A DNA stretch of 64,000 nt, from the NCBI RefSeq assembly GCF_964204645.1, contig NC_134030.1:11222278-11286277 (forward strand). Direction: 5' to 3'. The translations under genes were made by a program, and so were the position numbers. The notes below the pieces were generated by a model that saw only the letters and a program-made list of their open reading frames with translations, made no database searches and was not told the origin of the DNA. Every line of letters starts with the position of its first letter. Position 1 is the stretch's first letter. Shown here piece after piece: positions 34,387-46,809 of the stretch. The stretch is from Tubulanus polymorphus. Lineage: Eukaryota; Nemertea; Palaeonemertea; Tubulaniformes; Tubulanidae.

Positions 34387-34645
34387 CTGTGGAAAATTAA
34401 TTTATTTCTATGTCACTATAAGTCAGTATATCGATACATATATAATACAAAAATAAACAGAATAGGGGAAGAATTCGTGCAAAAATCTCATAGAAATTGC
34501 ATTCTGACTCTTAAATTCATTCCAGGTCCCAGTTATAAACATGAATGCCTAACGAACCAACATCATGAAATTAATCGTGTTGTAGTAACTAAACATTACG
34601 CCCAGTAAGTGCAGATTGTAAAATTATAGTTTTTTTCGCACTTAC

Positions 34646-34690
34646 TCAAACAAGCATCGTCGCCAATCAGTCGAGTTCGTCCACCGATAG
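34646..34690 (-). CDS. Exon (45 bp)
   Basis: The acceptor is gtcattccag and the donor gtaagtgc, phase 1-1. It encodes IGGRTRLIGDDACL, which continues the putative death-fold helix bundle from the exon at 36391. Confidence 0.65.
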
Positions 34691-35146
34691 CTGGAATGAC
34701 AATCTTAGCAATGAAATATTATAATAAGCAAGTGGTTAAGTATTCAGCTTGCAGATACGATGTTACTGCAATTACACTCACTCGTCCTAATCTATATTTT
34801 AGCCTAAAACATGCATTATTCCTAAAGAGTGGCCACATCAGAATCAATAAAAGCAAAGATATTGTCAATTTAAATGTGATGCAAAGGATCGGATAGTCTT
34901 TTATCATTGAAATACTTAAATATAGTTCTATAAAAAGTCTGACTAGATTCGAAAAAGTTGTTTACGTGACATTAATATCGTCATCGACCGGGCCCCTGTC
35001 AAATGGATCTCTGAGAAAAAAATTTGTTACCGAAATAAAATCAGATTAAGTCACATTTTTAGGATACAAGACATCCTTTTGGATGCGTATGTATGTTTTA
35101 CCTAATAACGAGGAAGAACTCCTTAATACATCACGAATAAAAAAGT

Positions 35147-36234
35147 AGGGGTCCAGGGACACCATGCCCACTTGGGAAGTGGTTCTAAATGCTCAACAAT
35201 GTAACAATTTCAATATTCAACGCCCCCTGGTGACCATACACAAAAACCAATGACCATGAAACTCACCACAATCATAGAACATGTCAGCAGCTACGATTTT
35301 TTAATTGATTGTGATAACAAAATATGCCTCGTTACCATTTAATATGGAAATACTAAGTTATTCTACTATTCAACGCCCCTGGTGATCATATAGAAAAACT
35401 AATGTCCTTAAAACTCGCAACAATCATAGATGATGTCATGAGCTACAACTTTCCAGTTGATTATGGTTACAAAATATGCATAGGTACGAATATAATAAAG
35501 AAATGCTAAGATATTGTATTATTCAACGCCCCTGGTGGCCATACACGAAATCCAATTACCTTGAAACTCACCACAATCATAGAACACGTTATGAGCTACA
35601 ACTTTTTAATTGATTGTTGAAGCAAAATACGCTTAGGTATCAACATAATGTGGAAAAACTTTTTCCCACTTACGAATGAGTACTGGTGACACCAAGATGG
35701 CCGCCAATTGCGTCATAATTGGCTGATGAAAAATACCTGTCTCAGGTATAAAACATCCCTTTCCAAAGAATACCCATCACAAATTGCAATGAGAAATGGC
35801 AAACCAGTAGTAAGCTACAGGACTCAGAATTCGGGCCAAAATTAACATTTTGGGCACCAAAAAGGTCATAGGACGGCCATCTTGAGTCCGATCGACCCAA
35901 TTTTTGTTATGCTGATGGGCCATGGGGGGATTCACATATACCCGAAAGATCAAGGTAATTGATCAAAGCGTCTTCAAAATTTTCCTCAAAAGGTTCAAAA
36001 ATATGTAAAAAGTGCTGATTCAGCGAACAACAATGGCTGCCAGTCGAACATCTTGATTCTGACAGGGCCAGTTTTTGGGCTGAAGATGTGTCTAGGGTAG
36101 ACACAAATATCAAGACGTTACCTAGAAGCGTCTTCAAAACTTCCCAAAATAACTTGATTCCGTCTACGGACGGACGGACGACGGACGAAAAGTGAACGCA
36201 ATAGCCCGCTGGGACTAAAGTCCCAAGTGGGCTA
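35147..36234 (+). mobile_element. Repeat R, single complete copy
   Basis: Runs from GGGGTCCAGGGACACC to the terminal hairpin AGCCCGCTGGGAC...GTGGGCTA. It has three sub-repeats, the AAGATGGCCGCCAATTGCG block and a short GACGGACG run. It lies in the intron between exons 34690 and 36391 and serves as the single-copy reference for the family. Confidence 0.85.
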
Positions 36235-36390
36235 ATAAAGTCTAAGTCACGCAATATAAAAAGAAACCGAACAAACATGGACGGGTTAAAATCTATTTTA
36301 AATCCGTTTTCTGTTTTCTTCTAAAAACCCATTCAGGTCGATATTTTAACTGCTCGCTATTTATTTGATTGCGGCGCTAACACATTTTAC

Positions 36391-36504
36391 CTAATTTTTC
36401 TTCATCAGTCAGAGATTTGCGTTCAAGAATCTTGCGGCATTGCTGGAGATAACTTGCATCGATACTTCCACTGATTTCATCATAATTCTTGTCAACGAAA
36501 TAAC
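36391..36504 (-). CDS. Largest exon (114 bp), start of CARD-like region
   Basis: The acceptor is ttcaccacag and the donor gtaaaatg, phase 1-1. It has 37 complete codons, beginning YFVDKNYDEISGS and ending RKSLTDEEKL. The order of a helix (DASYLQQCRKILE), a short turn and LTDEEKL matches the way many CARD domains move from helix 2-3 into an 'LT-EE' start of the next helix. The exon is coding by every criterion visible here; the domain name is inference. The other frames contain stops. Confidence 0.75.
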
Positions 36505-36983
36505 CTGTGGTGAACACAAAACATATGAAATCCGACAATGATGATTATCTGATTAGATTACAAGCAAGCATGATACTTACCAACGATCAATTAATATGCT
36601 TATGAAGACGTGATTACTCCCCAGATTCATCGTTATTTATACTGGATCACAGTACAGTCAAATTACCAAATTTAAAAACTATATAAGTTTTTTCTGGCCT
36701 TCTCAGGTTTTTACGTAATTTTATTCAGTTTAGCTAAAATCTGTATTCAATTACTCGATTTTTCCGTGGCAAATGTAACCACTTACAGAAAATAAATTTC
36801 AAAATTCTAACAATACTTAGACGGTAAATGAAATGGATAAATCAAGTCTCAGAAATGTTTTGAGATTTTCATATATAACTGGAAAATGACCCAAGGAAAT
36901 TGAGAGTTACATACTGTAATCAACTTTTGCATAATGGCGAAGATGTGACTGGTTTCAGCATAGAAGACAATGATGAAACTTAC

Positions 36984-37001
36984 CCGCTGTTTCTGATGTT
37001 G
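36984..37001 (-). CDS. Micro-exon (18 bp)
   Basis: The exon is only 18 nt, encoding TSETA plus split codons. A good branch-like ctaat and tttttttag precede it, and the consensus donor gtaagttt follows. Phase 1-1 like its neighbours. Confidence 0.6.
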
Positions 37002-37338
37002 CTAAAAAAATAGATTAGATATTGTTAACGTTCCGATACTACATCGGTTTTATGGTATAAACAGCAATGCTTCGAATGTTTATCTGTGTTAGAAATATGA
37101 ATCTCAGCAATATAAATTCAGGCTCCATGGAATGGATGAAACGTGTCTTTTCAAATATTCAAGTTCGGCGGAAAGTCTTACAATTAAGTAGTAAAAGGAA
37201 AATACGGCAATTTCGATTTTTACCTTTAAGAAACAACAGACTTATATCAACCAACGTATCTACAATATAAGAATCGTATAATTAGAATCGATACAAAAGG
37301 ACCTCCAGGAACTGACGCTAAATTCAATACGTATTTAC

Positions 37339-37389
37339 CATCGTCCGATGAGTAGAGTTCTTCTTTCACTTGCCTTAGAATGGCAATAA
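37339..37389 (-). CDS. Exon (51 bp), helical segment
   Basis: The acceptor ttcttattcag has a long pyrimidine tract and the donor is gtaaatac. Phase 1-1. It encodes IAILRQVKEELYSSDD, an amphipathic-looking helix that resembles KKNDLYEDI in the exon at 30609-30653. Confidence 0.65.
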
Positions 37390-37864
37390 CTGAATAAGAA
37401 GAATATTCTCACTAAAAAGCTTTTAAAAGAAAAGGATTGATTTGGAAAAAAAGAAAAGTAGTTGTACACATTTTCTGTGTTCCTTTTGGTTGGCTACCCT
37501 TGAGCGCAACTCAGCACACCAGAAAAACGATGGCGGAGGCGATCTGCATATTCAATTTATGTCATGTTGTGTTCTTTGTCTGTCAGGGGTGGATTTAGAG
37601 GATGGTCACGGGGTCCGGACCCCTACTTTCCCATTGAGGTTGCCCTATTCATCGAGGCAAAGATAGTGAAAACATGCCAATTTGACACTTATCTTTTTGG
37701 AAATTGTATATTTTTTTATTTATTTCGTCAAAAATATCTAACACCAATGGCGGGACCCCGTTAAAGTCTATCCCAGTGGTTATGATCGCGGCATTTCCAC
37801 TCTCGAAGAGCCAGTATCAACAACAATTTAATTGATACTGACAGCTGTAAGTGGTCAAACTCAC

Positions 37865-37894
37865 CATGAGCATCGCTGACTCGCTGGACCCCAG
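37865..37894 (-). CDS. Micro-exon (30 bp)
   Basis: The donor gtgagttt is strong. The acceptor aacaagcag is weak and of NAGNAG type, so a 33-bp form is possible. It encodes GVQRVSDAH in phase 1-1. This is one of the less certain exons. Confidence 0.45.
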
Positions 37895-37899
37895 CTGCT

Positions 37900-40360
37900 T
37901 GTTATATAGTAACGGGCAAGAGTGAATAAAGAGCAAAACTTTTCGAAGCTTACACTAAGAAAATGAAGAAATTAGCAAGGAAAAATTAGTTTGAAGTCTT
38001 GTTGCATTCAAGAGTGAATATTTTCCGAGGATACCAAAGTCAATGTTTACATTAGAAAGTGTCAGAACTAATTTTCAAGTTGAAACATTATATTAGGACT
38101 GTGTGTAAGCAAAATAGCAACACAGAACGTACGACTCATGAGATGATAATCAAATCCACAAATAGTCATTTGTTAACATATTTGCGCATGTCTAGCTTTG
38201 TTAAGTGCACAAAATAAGAAATTAATCCTCGAAATTCCATGCTTAAATACATTTTAAGTAATCGGTGTTCTTTGAGAATATACAAGAAAAAACCAAATCT
38301 AGAGGAATAAAGAGAAGTGAATGACCAGGATGTGAAAACTTTAGTATTATTCACTCTTGAATGTAGTAGTTGCCTGACCTCAGTTACTTGCAGGGTTGAG
38401 CACATAGAAACCACAGGGTTCCAGATCCGCTATGATATGAACTGTTTGATGCACCGCGATCATAACCACTGGGATAGACTTTAGTAGCCTATTACATGGC
38501 TAAATTTTCCTAGATCCGTCAGTGACACATTCGTATATACGTATCAGCAAATTATTATCATACCCATACCGTTACCCGAGTTCAACGACTCAATCGGGCC
38601 TAGATCAATGTGGAGAACAATCCTCCGCCGATCAAAATATTCAATAAAATTAGCATTTGACGGAAAGGGTGAAGGCTGCGCTCGAGAAACTGTACCCCAT
38701 ATAACAGGAACAAGCCTTCATTCGAGCAAAAAGGGATAACAGTCATTTTGAATACTAGTATGGCCAACATCGATACGACTTATCTTCATGCCATACGCAT
38801 CGCATGTAAGGTACATGGCAAGAACAGTGTATTTCCAATATCCAATCACGCCAGTGAGTCAACTATCTTGAATGCAACTATGACTAAGATATATCATTTG
38901 CTGCAGCGCATACTCCTTTCAAATGAGGAGGCTGCACTTCCAAAACTGCATCATGTATGGCATAAGCAGGTTATAGAATCCAATATGGTACCCAGTCACC
39001 AAAATCAATAGGCTTATTTAGGTACTATACATTTTACGCGAATGGGTGAGAACGAATAATCACTTGCCCCATATACATGTAGAATGGATCGGGAACAGTG
39101 TATATTTAGGATTCAATATGGCCACCAGTCATATACTGAGTCTATAGGCCTCTTGAGTTTTGTGCTTATGCCATATACTGTTTATGTGAAAATATGATTC
39201 CAACACCTCTTGAGGGTAAAACAATAATTTGTGGAAACGAATACTATACATCAAAGAATGGGAACAAGGCAATATATCAATGATAAGCCACGCAGTGAGT
39301 AACCCTATTTCTCACACCGACACAAAAATATCGAAAAAGAGCTTCACGGGGCACTCCTGACAGGTTTTGATATTCGCTTTCCCTAAATTATGCAATCTAT
39401 GGGTTATATTTGTCAAAATTCACTCCCCGCTGAATGTAATTTACACAGTACAATCGTGTTTTATAAGTAGCACAGGCAACAGGAACGAATACCGCAGATA
39501 TTTTCCCTTCATATTATTGATTAGAATGTGCATGTATCGTGGTTTACGAAAATAAATTGTTATCATTATTAAAGCGGAACAAATCATATTGGATTTGATG
39601 TTATTTTGTTCAATAGAATTCAATTGAATTTGAAATGTTTTGCAGAATTAAATTTTTTAAAGTCGTTCTATAAAGAGCCCAGAGCGTAAGGGTATTTAGA
39701 GGAGTCCAGAGGGTCAGAGTTAGGTTAGGGTTAGAGTAGGCTTAGGTTTAGGATTAGGGTTTTCAGGGAAAAAACAATAGGTAAATGTAATAAATGTAGA
39801 TATAGTAAAACGTTGCTTAGCCGGCACGCCGCACTCGAGAGGCATGTTCAAATCATTTCTGAAATATCAACACCGAATTTTTCTAAGACGACTACTGATA
39901 AACTGATGAAGATAGTTATTTAAGAACTATGTTGAAACTTCCTGTAAATATATTATTGATGACAACTGCTGAAAAGTGCTGCAATTCTGTTCTGTTCTGT
40001 TAACTCCTCCAGCAGTATAGCTATTTACTGCTGTAAGTTTTTGATGGATATCCATATTTGTATTCTGAATTTTAATTTGAAGTATTACTTATTGCTGTCA
40101 CAGAATTAATCGTTTTTTGAAATTGTAATTTTGGTTGACTAGGCATTGATAGGCCTTCCTTACTTGGATTTTACTTTCTTAAGGTAACGATGGGCAATTT
40201 TAGATCGATTTTCAGTTCAGTCAACTCATGCAGTGAATCTAAATTTAACGCTGAATCTAAACCTAAGATAGTTGACATTTGTTATAAAATTTGACTAATA
40301 AAACGTTTTATTTTTGATGCAGTAATTGTTTATTTCTTTAAGTACGGCAATAGCGCAGTC
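37900..40360. other. Intron sequence, no gene recognised
   Basis: Only a degenerate TTAGGG-like patch at 39718-39765 (GTTAGGTTAGGGTTAG, GATTAGGG) stands out. The short frames show no domain. Confidence 0.4.
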
Positions 40361-40880
40361 TCAAATGTTTTGTGACTTTCTCAAAATGTTTCAAAAATTG
40401 AAGTAATTTTTAGTTCATAAGTCTCAAATATTCATAAATGATCAGTTCAAAATTGTTGAAACATGTCGACTCGGCCGTAAATCAACCTATTAACAGACCC
40501 GATTGAGGGATAATGCCGGGCTTTAGAGAACATAATGCCCCCGAGGTCTTCACATTTACAGAAAAGATTACGTAAGCGTGCCGCGCATTACACCGGATAG
40601 GCACACAATAGAAATCTGAGCCGCGCGTTCTTTGATCATCACCAATTAAGGGGACCGCTATTGTGAATATTGACTGCGGGAGGAATATTCCCAAAGTCAA
40701 TCGATGGAAACTTGACCAAGGGGTCCGATATTCAAAAATTTACCTTGGGATGAATATTCTTCCCAATGTCAAACGAAGAGAATTTGACCTTCAGGTCTGA
40801 TATTCAAAGTATTGACTTCGGGAGGAATATTCCTCCCAAAGTCAATCAATGGAAACTCGGCCAAAGGGTTCCGATATGAA
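40361..40880 (+). repeat. Repeat B copy (plus)
   Basis: Full copy with CTCAAATGTTTTGTGACTT, GACTCGGCCGTAAATC, AACATAATGCCCCCGAGG and two palindromes near GGGAGGAATATTC. It shows the uninterrupted LINE 1 target (CAGTTCAAAATTGTTG). Confidence 0.8.
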
Positions 40881-41237
40881 TATGTTTTTTTTTCTCTCAG
40901 GTAGAGGTTATTTTCATTTCATGTTAGGCCACGTGAGTTTATTTTGTTATTATTTACGTCTAGCGAAAGATATGGTCTGCACATGCGCCGGTCTCTTGTG
41001 AAAAATAAATTCGCATCCATCCGATATGGGAAATAGCTACTTCTCGACCCTTGCACAATTGTCAATGATGAATTTTCTGTATTGCAAATAAAAATCCCTT
41101 CCAAAAACCAAAATCAACCAAAGGTTTTAAATCTTGAAATAAAACCCGGATGTAAAACAGTATGGTCATAGGCTCAGCCTATGGCTGGCCCAATAACTAG
41201 TCAAACAGTCAAACGTAGTTTAGAATGTATTACTTAC

Positions 41238-41270
41238 ACTTTTCACACTGCTGATTCGTTTCATCTTCCT
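41238..41270 (-). CDS. Micro-exon (33 bp)
   Basis: The acceptor is catattttag and the donor gtaagtaa, phase 1-1. It encodes EDETNQQCEK. The intron to the exon at 41344 is only 73 bp, which suggests the two are spliced together. Confidence 0.65.
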
Positions 41271-41343
41271 CTAAAATATGAGAAATCAAATTCAGAAATT
41301 TACGCATTGGCATAAATTGATATGTTATGAAAGGGCAGCTCAC

Positions 41344-41385
41344 CTATGTCAATTTTGACACTTGTACACCGGATAGCCTTATAAT
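41344..41385 (-). CDS. Micro-exon (42 bp)
   Basis: The acceptor is tttttttcag and the donor gtgagctg, phase 1-1. It encodes YKAIRCTSVKIDI. Both splice sites are strong and the other two frames contain stops. Confidence 0.65.
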   Translation of the reverse strand: MIRLSGVQVSKLT

Positions 41386-41567
41386 CTGAAAAAAATAAAA
41401 TTTGTTCTCAGCGCGTTCATGCAAACTTCAGCATCGACCATCACATCGAATTATTGTCGGATATATAAAGACATCATGCCAAAAAAGCCACATCTTTTAA
41501 CAATTTTCTGACATTTGCCATTTAGTTGGCGGGGAAACATGTTAAAAACCAGCAATGTCAACGAGAT

Positions 41568-41619
41568 GGTCACCTAGAAGAAAGGTGACCGATGGTCACC
41601 TAGAAGAAGGGTGACCATC
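41568..41619 (+). repeat. Two adjacent GGTCACC hairpins
   Basis: GGTCACC-TAGAAGAAA-GGTGACC is followed after one base by GATGGTCACC-TAGAAGAAG-GGTGACCATC. The loop TAGAAGAA is the same in both and the stems are perfect. Confidence 0.75.
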
Positions 41620-42269
41620 GTTATGTTCATGCAATGCACGAATCCGTCGTCCACGAAAATTCGGAATTCCGCGACGACTATTTGCTCGGTTCGATTCATG
41701 CGTGTATGTGCTAGCAATCATTTCATAAACTTTCATAAATCAAGTGTTATTTGTATGCCGTGACATGCCAAATTCAGAATTCTCCTCGTAGATGCATCGC
41801 CCTTAATCGTGATATCATTGATCTATATCATTATTAATAACGGGTACAACAGCCCCGTGTAACTTAGTGTGTTACAGTGGTTGCAGGTAGTGGTTACAGT
41901 TTTCGTGACATTTTGCACGCTGATAAGGCAGCTGCATGACCATTTCGTTAACAATTAAGTGACCCCCATTAAACTACTAAACTATATTCCAAGCATCAGC
42001 TGCAACGGCTGTGTGGTTATCACAGCAATAGCACATGCATCCAGTTACTGCGGCTAAGCGGGTCTCGATTGACATAAAAGAGATCAGATGTTTGCCTCCC
42101 GGTTGGGGAATATTTTTCATTACTAGAATGTCACCGAAGACGACTGATGCCCCCAAATCAGGTGAGTTTACAATACACCGTGAGCGTATGTCGATAGATT
42201 TATGAAAGCAGGAAATAAAAAATACAAACAGCTTGACCTTGACCATACGTCGATACAAACCCTCATTAC

Positions 42270-42344
42270 CAGATACTGTTGATGTTGTCTTTAACCCTTC
42301 AGATTTCTTTTTTGTTTTCCGTTTCTTCCTTGCAGGATTATCAT
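42270..42344 (-). CDS. Exon with basic, NLS-like segment (75 bp)
   Basis: The acceptor is acattgtag and the donor gtaatgag, phase 1-1. The 24 complete codons include the basic run RKKRKTKKK, a plausible monopartite nuclear localisation signal, followed by a Ser/Thr-rich tail. NLS function is inferred from composition only. Confidence 0.6.
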
Positions 42345-42897
42345 CTACAATGTATATTTATACATTACGTATACAAGAGCAAAATGTCATTGGTACAGTT
42401 TTCGGGGATGAGATGATTTTAGGCCAAATGTATAATATCCGTATAAATAGACGCGTCTATGAATCTTTTGGTGAAATATTGAGAATATTAAAAGCTACAC
42501 ATTGGCGGATCTAGGGTGTTACTCGAGGGGCCAGAGCCCCTCCCCTCGAAGTTCGGAACGTTTTTCTTTTACTCGACATTTTCCCAAATACTACCGTGTC
42601 CAGGCTTGAGAGTGGTGTATACTTGTAATGATCTACTATTTCTTCTTACCAAAATTACATGTAGTTCTAAAATGCAGGAAATTGTTCCAATTTGCACATG
42701 GAAGCAAGGCTTAACTTTCCGCCTACGGCACTCACAAAATCTGCGCACATTGTGAGTGTTATATAAATATCTAACAGGGCCCCCTAGACAAGATAGCCCT
42801 AAATCAGCCCTAAACGAACAAATGAATATAGCAGGTTTTTAGAATCAAAATTATTGATAACCCTGGCTGTCAATTTGATGCATTCGCCTGAACTTAC

Positions 42898-42927
42898 TTT
42901 CTACTTTCTCGGTTGAAGTACTAAAGC
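42898..42927 (-). CDS. Micro-exon 1 seen (30 bp)
   Basis: The acceptor is cttcttgcag and the donor gtaagttc. It encodes FSTSTEKVE, with split codons on both sides (phase 1). It is the most 5' exon I could find. The motif resembles that of the exon at 7674-7697 (KFSTEKV), so the two may be related by exon duplication. Confidence 0.6.
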
Positions 42928-44839
42928 CTGCAAGAAGCAAAACATCCATATCAAAGATTACGTATATCATCATTTCATGATGAGATAATGTTCATTCTTT
43001 GTTTATTTACACATAAATTCTCAACTGTGCTTTAGAAATAACTGGGCATTCAGATAAAATTTCTCAAATATTAGGCTTTTATATTGTCATAAAGGTGCCT
43101 CAAAATAAAGGCTGGTTAAGACCTGGGCGTTTTCCGGTTAAAGGAGAGCAAATCCGACTTACAAACTCTCTACAAGCCTTTTATCAGATTTATACATTAT
43201 GCTATTTCGCAGTTGGAGTATGATCCAATGCATTAGAAGGCATTGGAAATTTTTCCACAATCTGCATAGCAGTAATAACGGATTTTCTGCATTGATTAAC
43301 TTGAAGTTCTTGGAAGCAATAGAATCCATATTGAAATGATTTGTCTAAATTGTAGTCAGTGGAATTCAATCAGTGCCGCCTAAAATGCACTGCCACTCAC
43401 GCAACGCTGGCAAATATGATTTTTAACAAAACAAAGGGAATTTATAGCTATGAACTGTTAAAATCTGAATGGTTTCGATACGGGGGTGATTTTTCTGTAA
43501 CACGAGAGCAAAACTTCTTTCATGAATTGAATCTGTCCGAATCGTTGTCAGGCCATCAAGCCACACCCTTAAATCAGATCCTGTCATCTACCCATAACGG
43601 CAAAACCATGCAGCGTACCGTTTAGTCCGGGGTAATGTATACGTTTACGGCTCGAATTTGCTGTTTTAACGTTGGTTCATGAAAATTAAAAATGATGGAG
43701 TATTTGTAGATTTAAGTAATCTTAAGGTAAATCTAATGATTTTAATCGGAATATTCCGTAAGGAACATTTCAGGTAAGTCTAATGGCCGGGTCGAAAGCC
43801 CGCATAGTTTAATTGGAATCAATTAACCTTTATTGGATTGCATTGTCATCCATACGAACGCAAATACGAATTCATTTTCACTGCACACATTACCATGATA
43901 CATAGAGTGAAAACACGTATTACAATAAGTTAATATTTACAAAACAACAATTGCGATAAGAAATTAAGGAATAAAAACACATCAAATCATTAACAAAACA
44001 TACATTGACTATATTTACAATGTGTTAAACCATTGGAGGAATTTATACACATTTAAGCCTGCTTTAATTATTCGAGCCAATCAGACCGTTGGCATTTTGA
44101 AAATATCAAGGGTATTAAAGGTATTCTATTATGATAGTTTGTAATATTCAAATAGTTTATCAAGTAAAGTACAGTCAAAGAGAAAATGGGATCCATCACC
44201 TTGAATATTTCAATATATCCTGTCATCTCTATCTAAATGAAGGTCTGAAAATGTATCCACAGGTAAACTATAAGAACCGATCCTAAATTCATATAAACTA
44301 GTAAGGAAGTCCATCATCGAGTTCAATAATATCTGGCCTAATATCATTTTCATATTGCCTAAAATTAGTGTTTATCGGATTAGTATTAACGGTCATGGAA
44401 ACGCAGTTTTATTCCTTTTGAAGAAGAATTACTGTTTTTCAAACAATTTCGAAATATATAACAACCAAGGACTCTAAAAATTTAATCCTTAAAAAACAAA
44501 TCTTAAGATATTTTATGAAGAATTGAGTTAAATTTAGATTGCTATCCAGATACTGATTTTACCAAAGAAATTAATTATCATTTCAACAACACACAGCCAT
44601 TCTATGGCGACAATTCGTTAAGATTTGCTTGCAGTAATGTGGAATAAAAATAATTCTTGTAAATAGTCAAAGGAATTCTTTCGAAGGTCGGAAAACCCTA
44701 TTTCAACTTCTGCGGCGCTCTGTTCACTGTGATACGGATGTTCAACGGCACTGATATGCTTTCATTAGTTTGTATTATTGGCCCGGCCTATACTCCTTAC
44801 TATATTAACCGTGTATCAGTAATCTCTAAATAGGGGAAT
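42928..44839. other. No recognisable feature
   Basis: AT-rich sequence. I found no further phase-1 exon upstream of 42927, so the 5' end of the minus-strand gene is unresolved. Confidence 0.4.
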
Positions 44840-45000
44840 CAATTACTAAGGGCTCAGAGTCGTCTATGAGACGAGGTACCCATTCTTTCCTGGGTGAAGA
44901 GAGACAATCGCAGTCGCTTGTCCCGTATCGTAAGGGGATGGTACCCCCCTAGCTTCTCGGAGTTGAACGTTCTAACTACTCACCCTCGCCACTCAACAAC
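44840..45000 (-). repeat. Possible SINE remnant
   Basis: On the minus strand it reads GTGGCGAGGGTGAGTAGTTA and later CCCAGGAAAGAATGGGTACC. The start resembles a tRNA A box and the region is less AT-rich than its surroundings. No good B box, so weak. Confidence 0.25.
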
Positions 45001-45369
45001 TTACTTGCCGAGTGATGAAACTGTGGTTTAAAATCTTCGGGTTTGTTGTATATAGCCTTAGCTTTCCGCAGAAGTATGTCGTCCAAAGCTATAACGAAGT
45101 GACAAAGCCAATAATGAAGTTACTTCCAAGATTAACATCATCGCTGATTAAAATGGCCCCAGGGATATTTGACAAAATCAAATATCAAACGGGTCGTGCT
45201 TGTCAAATACGTTTCTTTGTGTTCGGCCTTTATATTCTACTTACCTCTACCTGAATCATTCAACTTGCGATCCCAATACTTATACGGTATTTTCCAGTAT
45301 TTGTCTGAAATTCAGATGATCTATTGTTCATCAAGGTTAGGCCGAAATTACTACTTTTGATACAAACTA

Positions 45370-45590
45370 GGGATCCATGGACACCATGTCCACTTGGGAA
45401 GTGGTTTGAAACGCTCGACAATCTAACAGATGCAATATGGAACGTCACCTGGTGAACATACACTGAAACCAATGGCCTAGAAACTCACATTAATCAAACC
45501 TGTCATGAGCCACAATTTTGCACTATATTGTGGTTACAATATATGCCAAAGTTTCAATATAATATGGAAATAAGTTATTCTGCTTTTCTT
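45370..45590 (+). repeat. Repeat R, degraded 5' fragment
   Basis: ACTAGGGATCCATGGACACC, then CACTTGGGAAGTGGTTTGAA and one diverged sub-repeat (CACCTGGTGAACATACAC). Confidence 0.7.
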
Positions 45591-45795
45591 AATTTAAAAA
45601 ACAACTTTATTTACTTAACTTTATTTAAACAAGGAAAATGGTACGTGTATGGTTACAGCTAGCCGAGAATTTAAGCGAATGTTTTAAGCAAACATACACA
45701 AATCTTTTAATACATATTCATTTTTCTGTTGCATCAAAGCAAGAATTTGAAAGGACTTGGATCAGTAAAAAAATATTAGGGGATAAGGCGCATTC

Positions 45796-46680
45796 TTACA
45801 TCGCTAAAATAATTACAGTAAAAAAGATAATGATATTCATCACCGACACCATTGTTACATAGGGTACAAAAATACGTTCCTCTCTATCCGTCTTTTCCCA
45901 TCTCCCAGTTTCCACCGGAAACTTGTGGTTGCTACTTCTGAATTTAGTCAGGTTTATAATAAGGTTATCTGATATAATTTTAGATATTAGGTATGGTTCT
46001 AGCACTAGATCCTGCATGAATAAACCGTAATATGAGCCTTTAGAAGAGATGAACCAATAAAACAACTTCTCTATTCTTGCGAAAATTATTCCTTTAATCT
46101 CTGGCGAAGGGATAATTTTAGCCAGTTTTGATTTGGAAATAGTTGGCTATCCCAAATTTTGTTAAAACCAACAGTATATAACATGTTTTTGATGTTTTGC
46201 AACCATTTACAATTGTGTAAGCCATAAAGAGCTTGATAGATTGCCCCTGATATATTACCTTGACGGGTTGTAATAAGAGTTGACCAATAATTAATAATTC
46301 TGGATTTGACTAGTCTTCCTGATTCACCGTTGAGTATGTATAAAGGAGTACTTTTTCTAAGGCGTAAAACCCGACGTAAACATTCAGTATGGACACGCTC
46401 AATGATGTCTAGGTAGGAGAATCCCCAGATTTCGCAACCGTTCAGCAAGATTGGAACTATGGTTTCATCGAACATTCTAAACTGGCAATCGAATGGTAAA
46501 TCTAGTGAATATATTCTCATATACAAGACATTCAACGCTTTTTTGCTTGGTCAATTAACAGTTTCTTGCCTTCTAGGCAGCTTCGATTTTGTTTGAATTT
46601 GTTACCTAAAAATTTATAGTCAACTACTCTATCTACATTTTGATTACCCATATGAAAGTGAAAGTTTCCTATACCTCTTG
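45796..46680 (-). pseudogene. LINE C-terminal domain remnant
   Basis: The minus strand encodes the region after the RT core. VDRVVDYKFLG, then a frameshift at about 46538, then PILLNGCEIWGF, IERVHTECLRRVL and LYILNGESGR. After a second frameshift come KFRSSNHKFPVETGRW and REERIFVPYV. The 'SNHKxPxETGRW...REER' block is the Cys/His C-terminal part seen also in LINE 2 (SSHDLKVETSR). It points away from LINE 3, which starts at 46810. Confidence 0.75.
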
Positions 46681-46805
46681 TTCCAAAAATGCCACCTGGT
46701 GACTATATACAAAAACCAATGATCTTGAAACTCACCACAATAATAGAATATAACATGAGCTACAATTTTGCAATTGATCGTGGTAACGAAGTAGGTAACA
46801 ATATA
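46676..46805 (+). repeat. Repeat R sub-repeat fragment
   Basis: GCCACCTGGTGACTATATAC, then ACTCACCACAATAATAGAAT and GCAATTGATCGTGGTAAC, one R sub-repeat between two LINE fragments. Confidence 0.65.
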
Positions 46806-46809
46806 ATAC

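Noticed and set aside
36907-36960. Possible exon with donor gtaactct
   Set aside because: The available acceptor gives the wrong start phase, or a stop in the expected phase.
37299-37320. GPPG-like collagen codons on the plus strand
   Set aside because: Too short, with no Gly-X-Y repeat and no splice sites in frame.
41977-42258. 93-residue minus-strand frame
   Set aside because: It lies in an intron of the minus-strand gene, and has no domain or supporting repeat.
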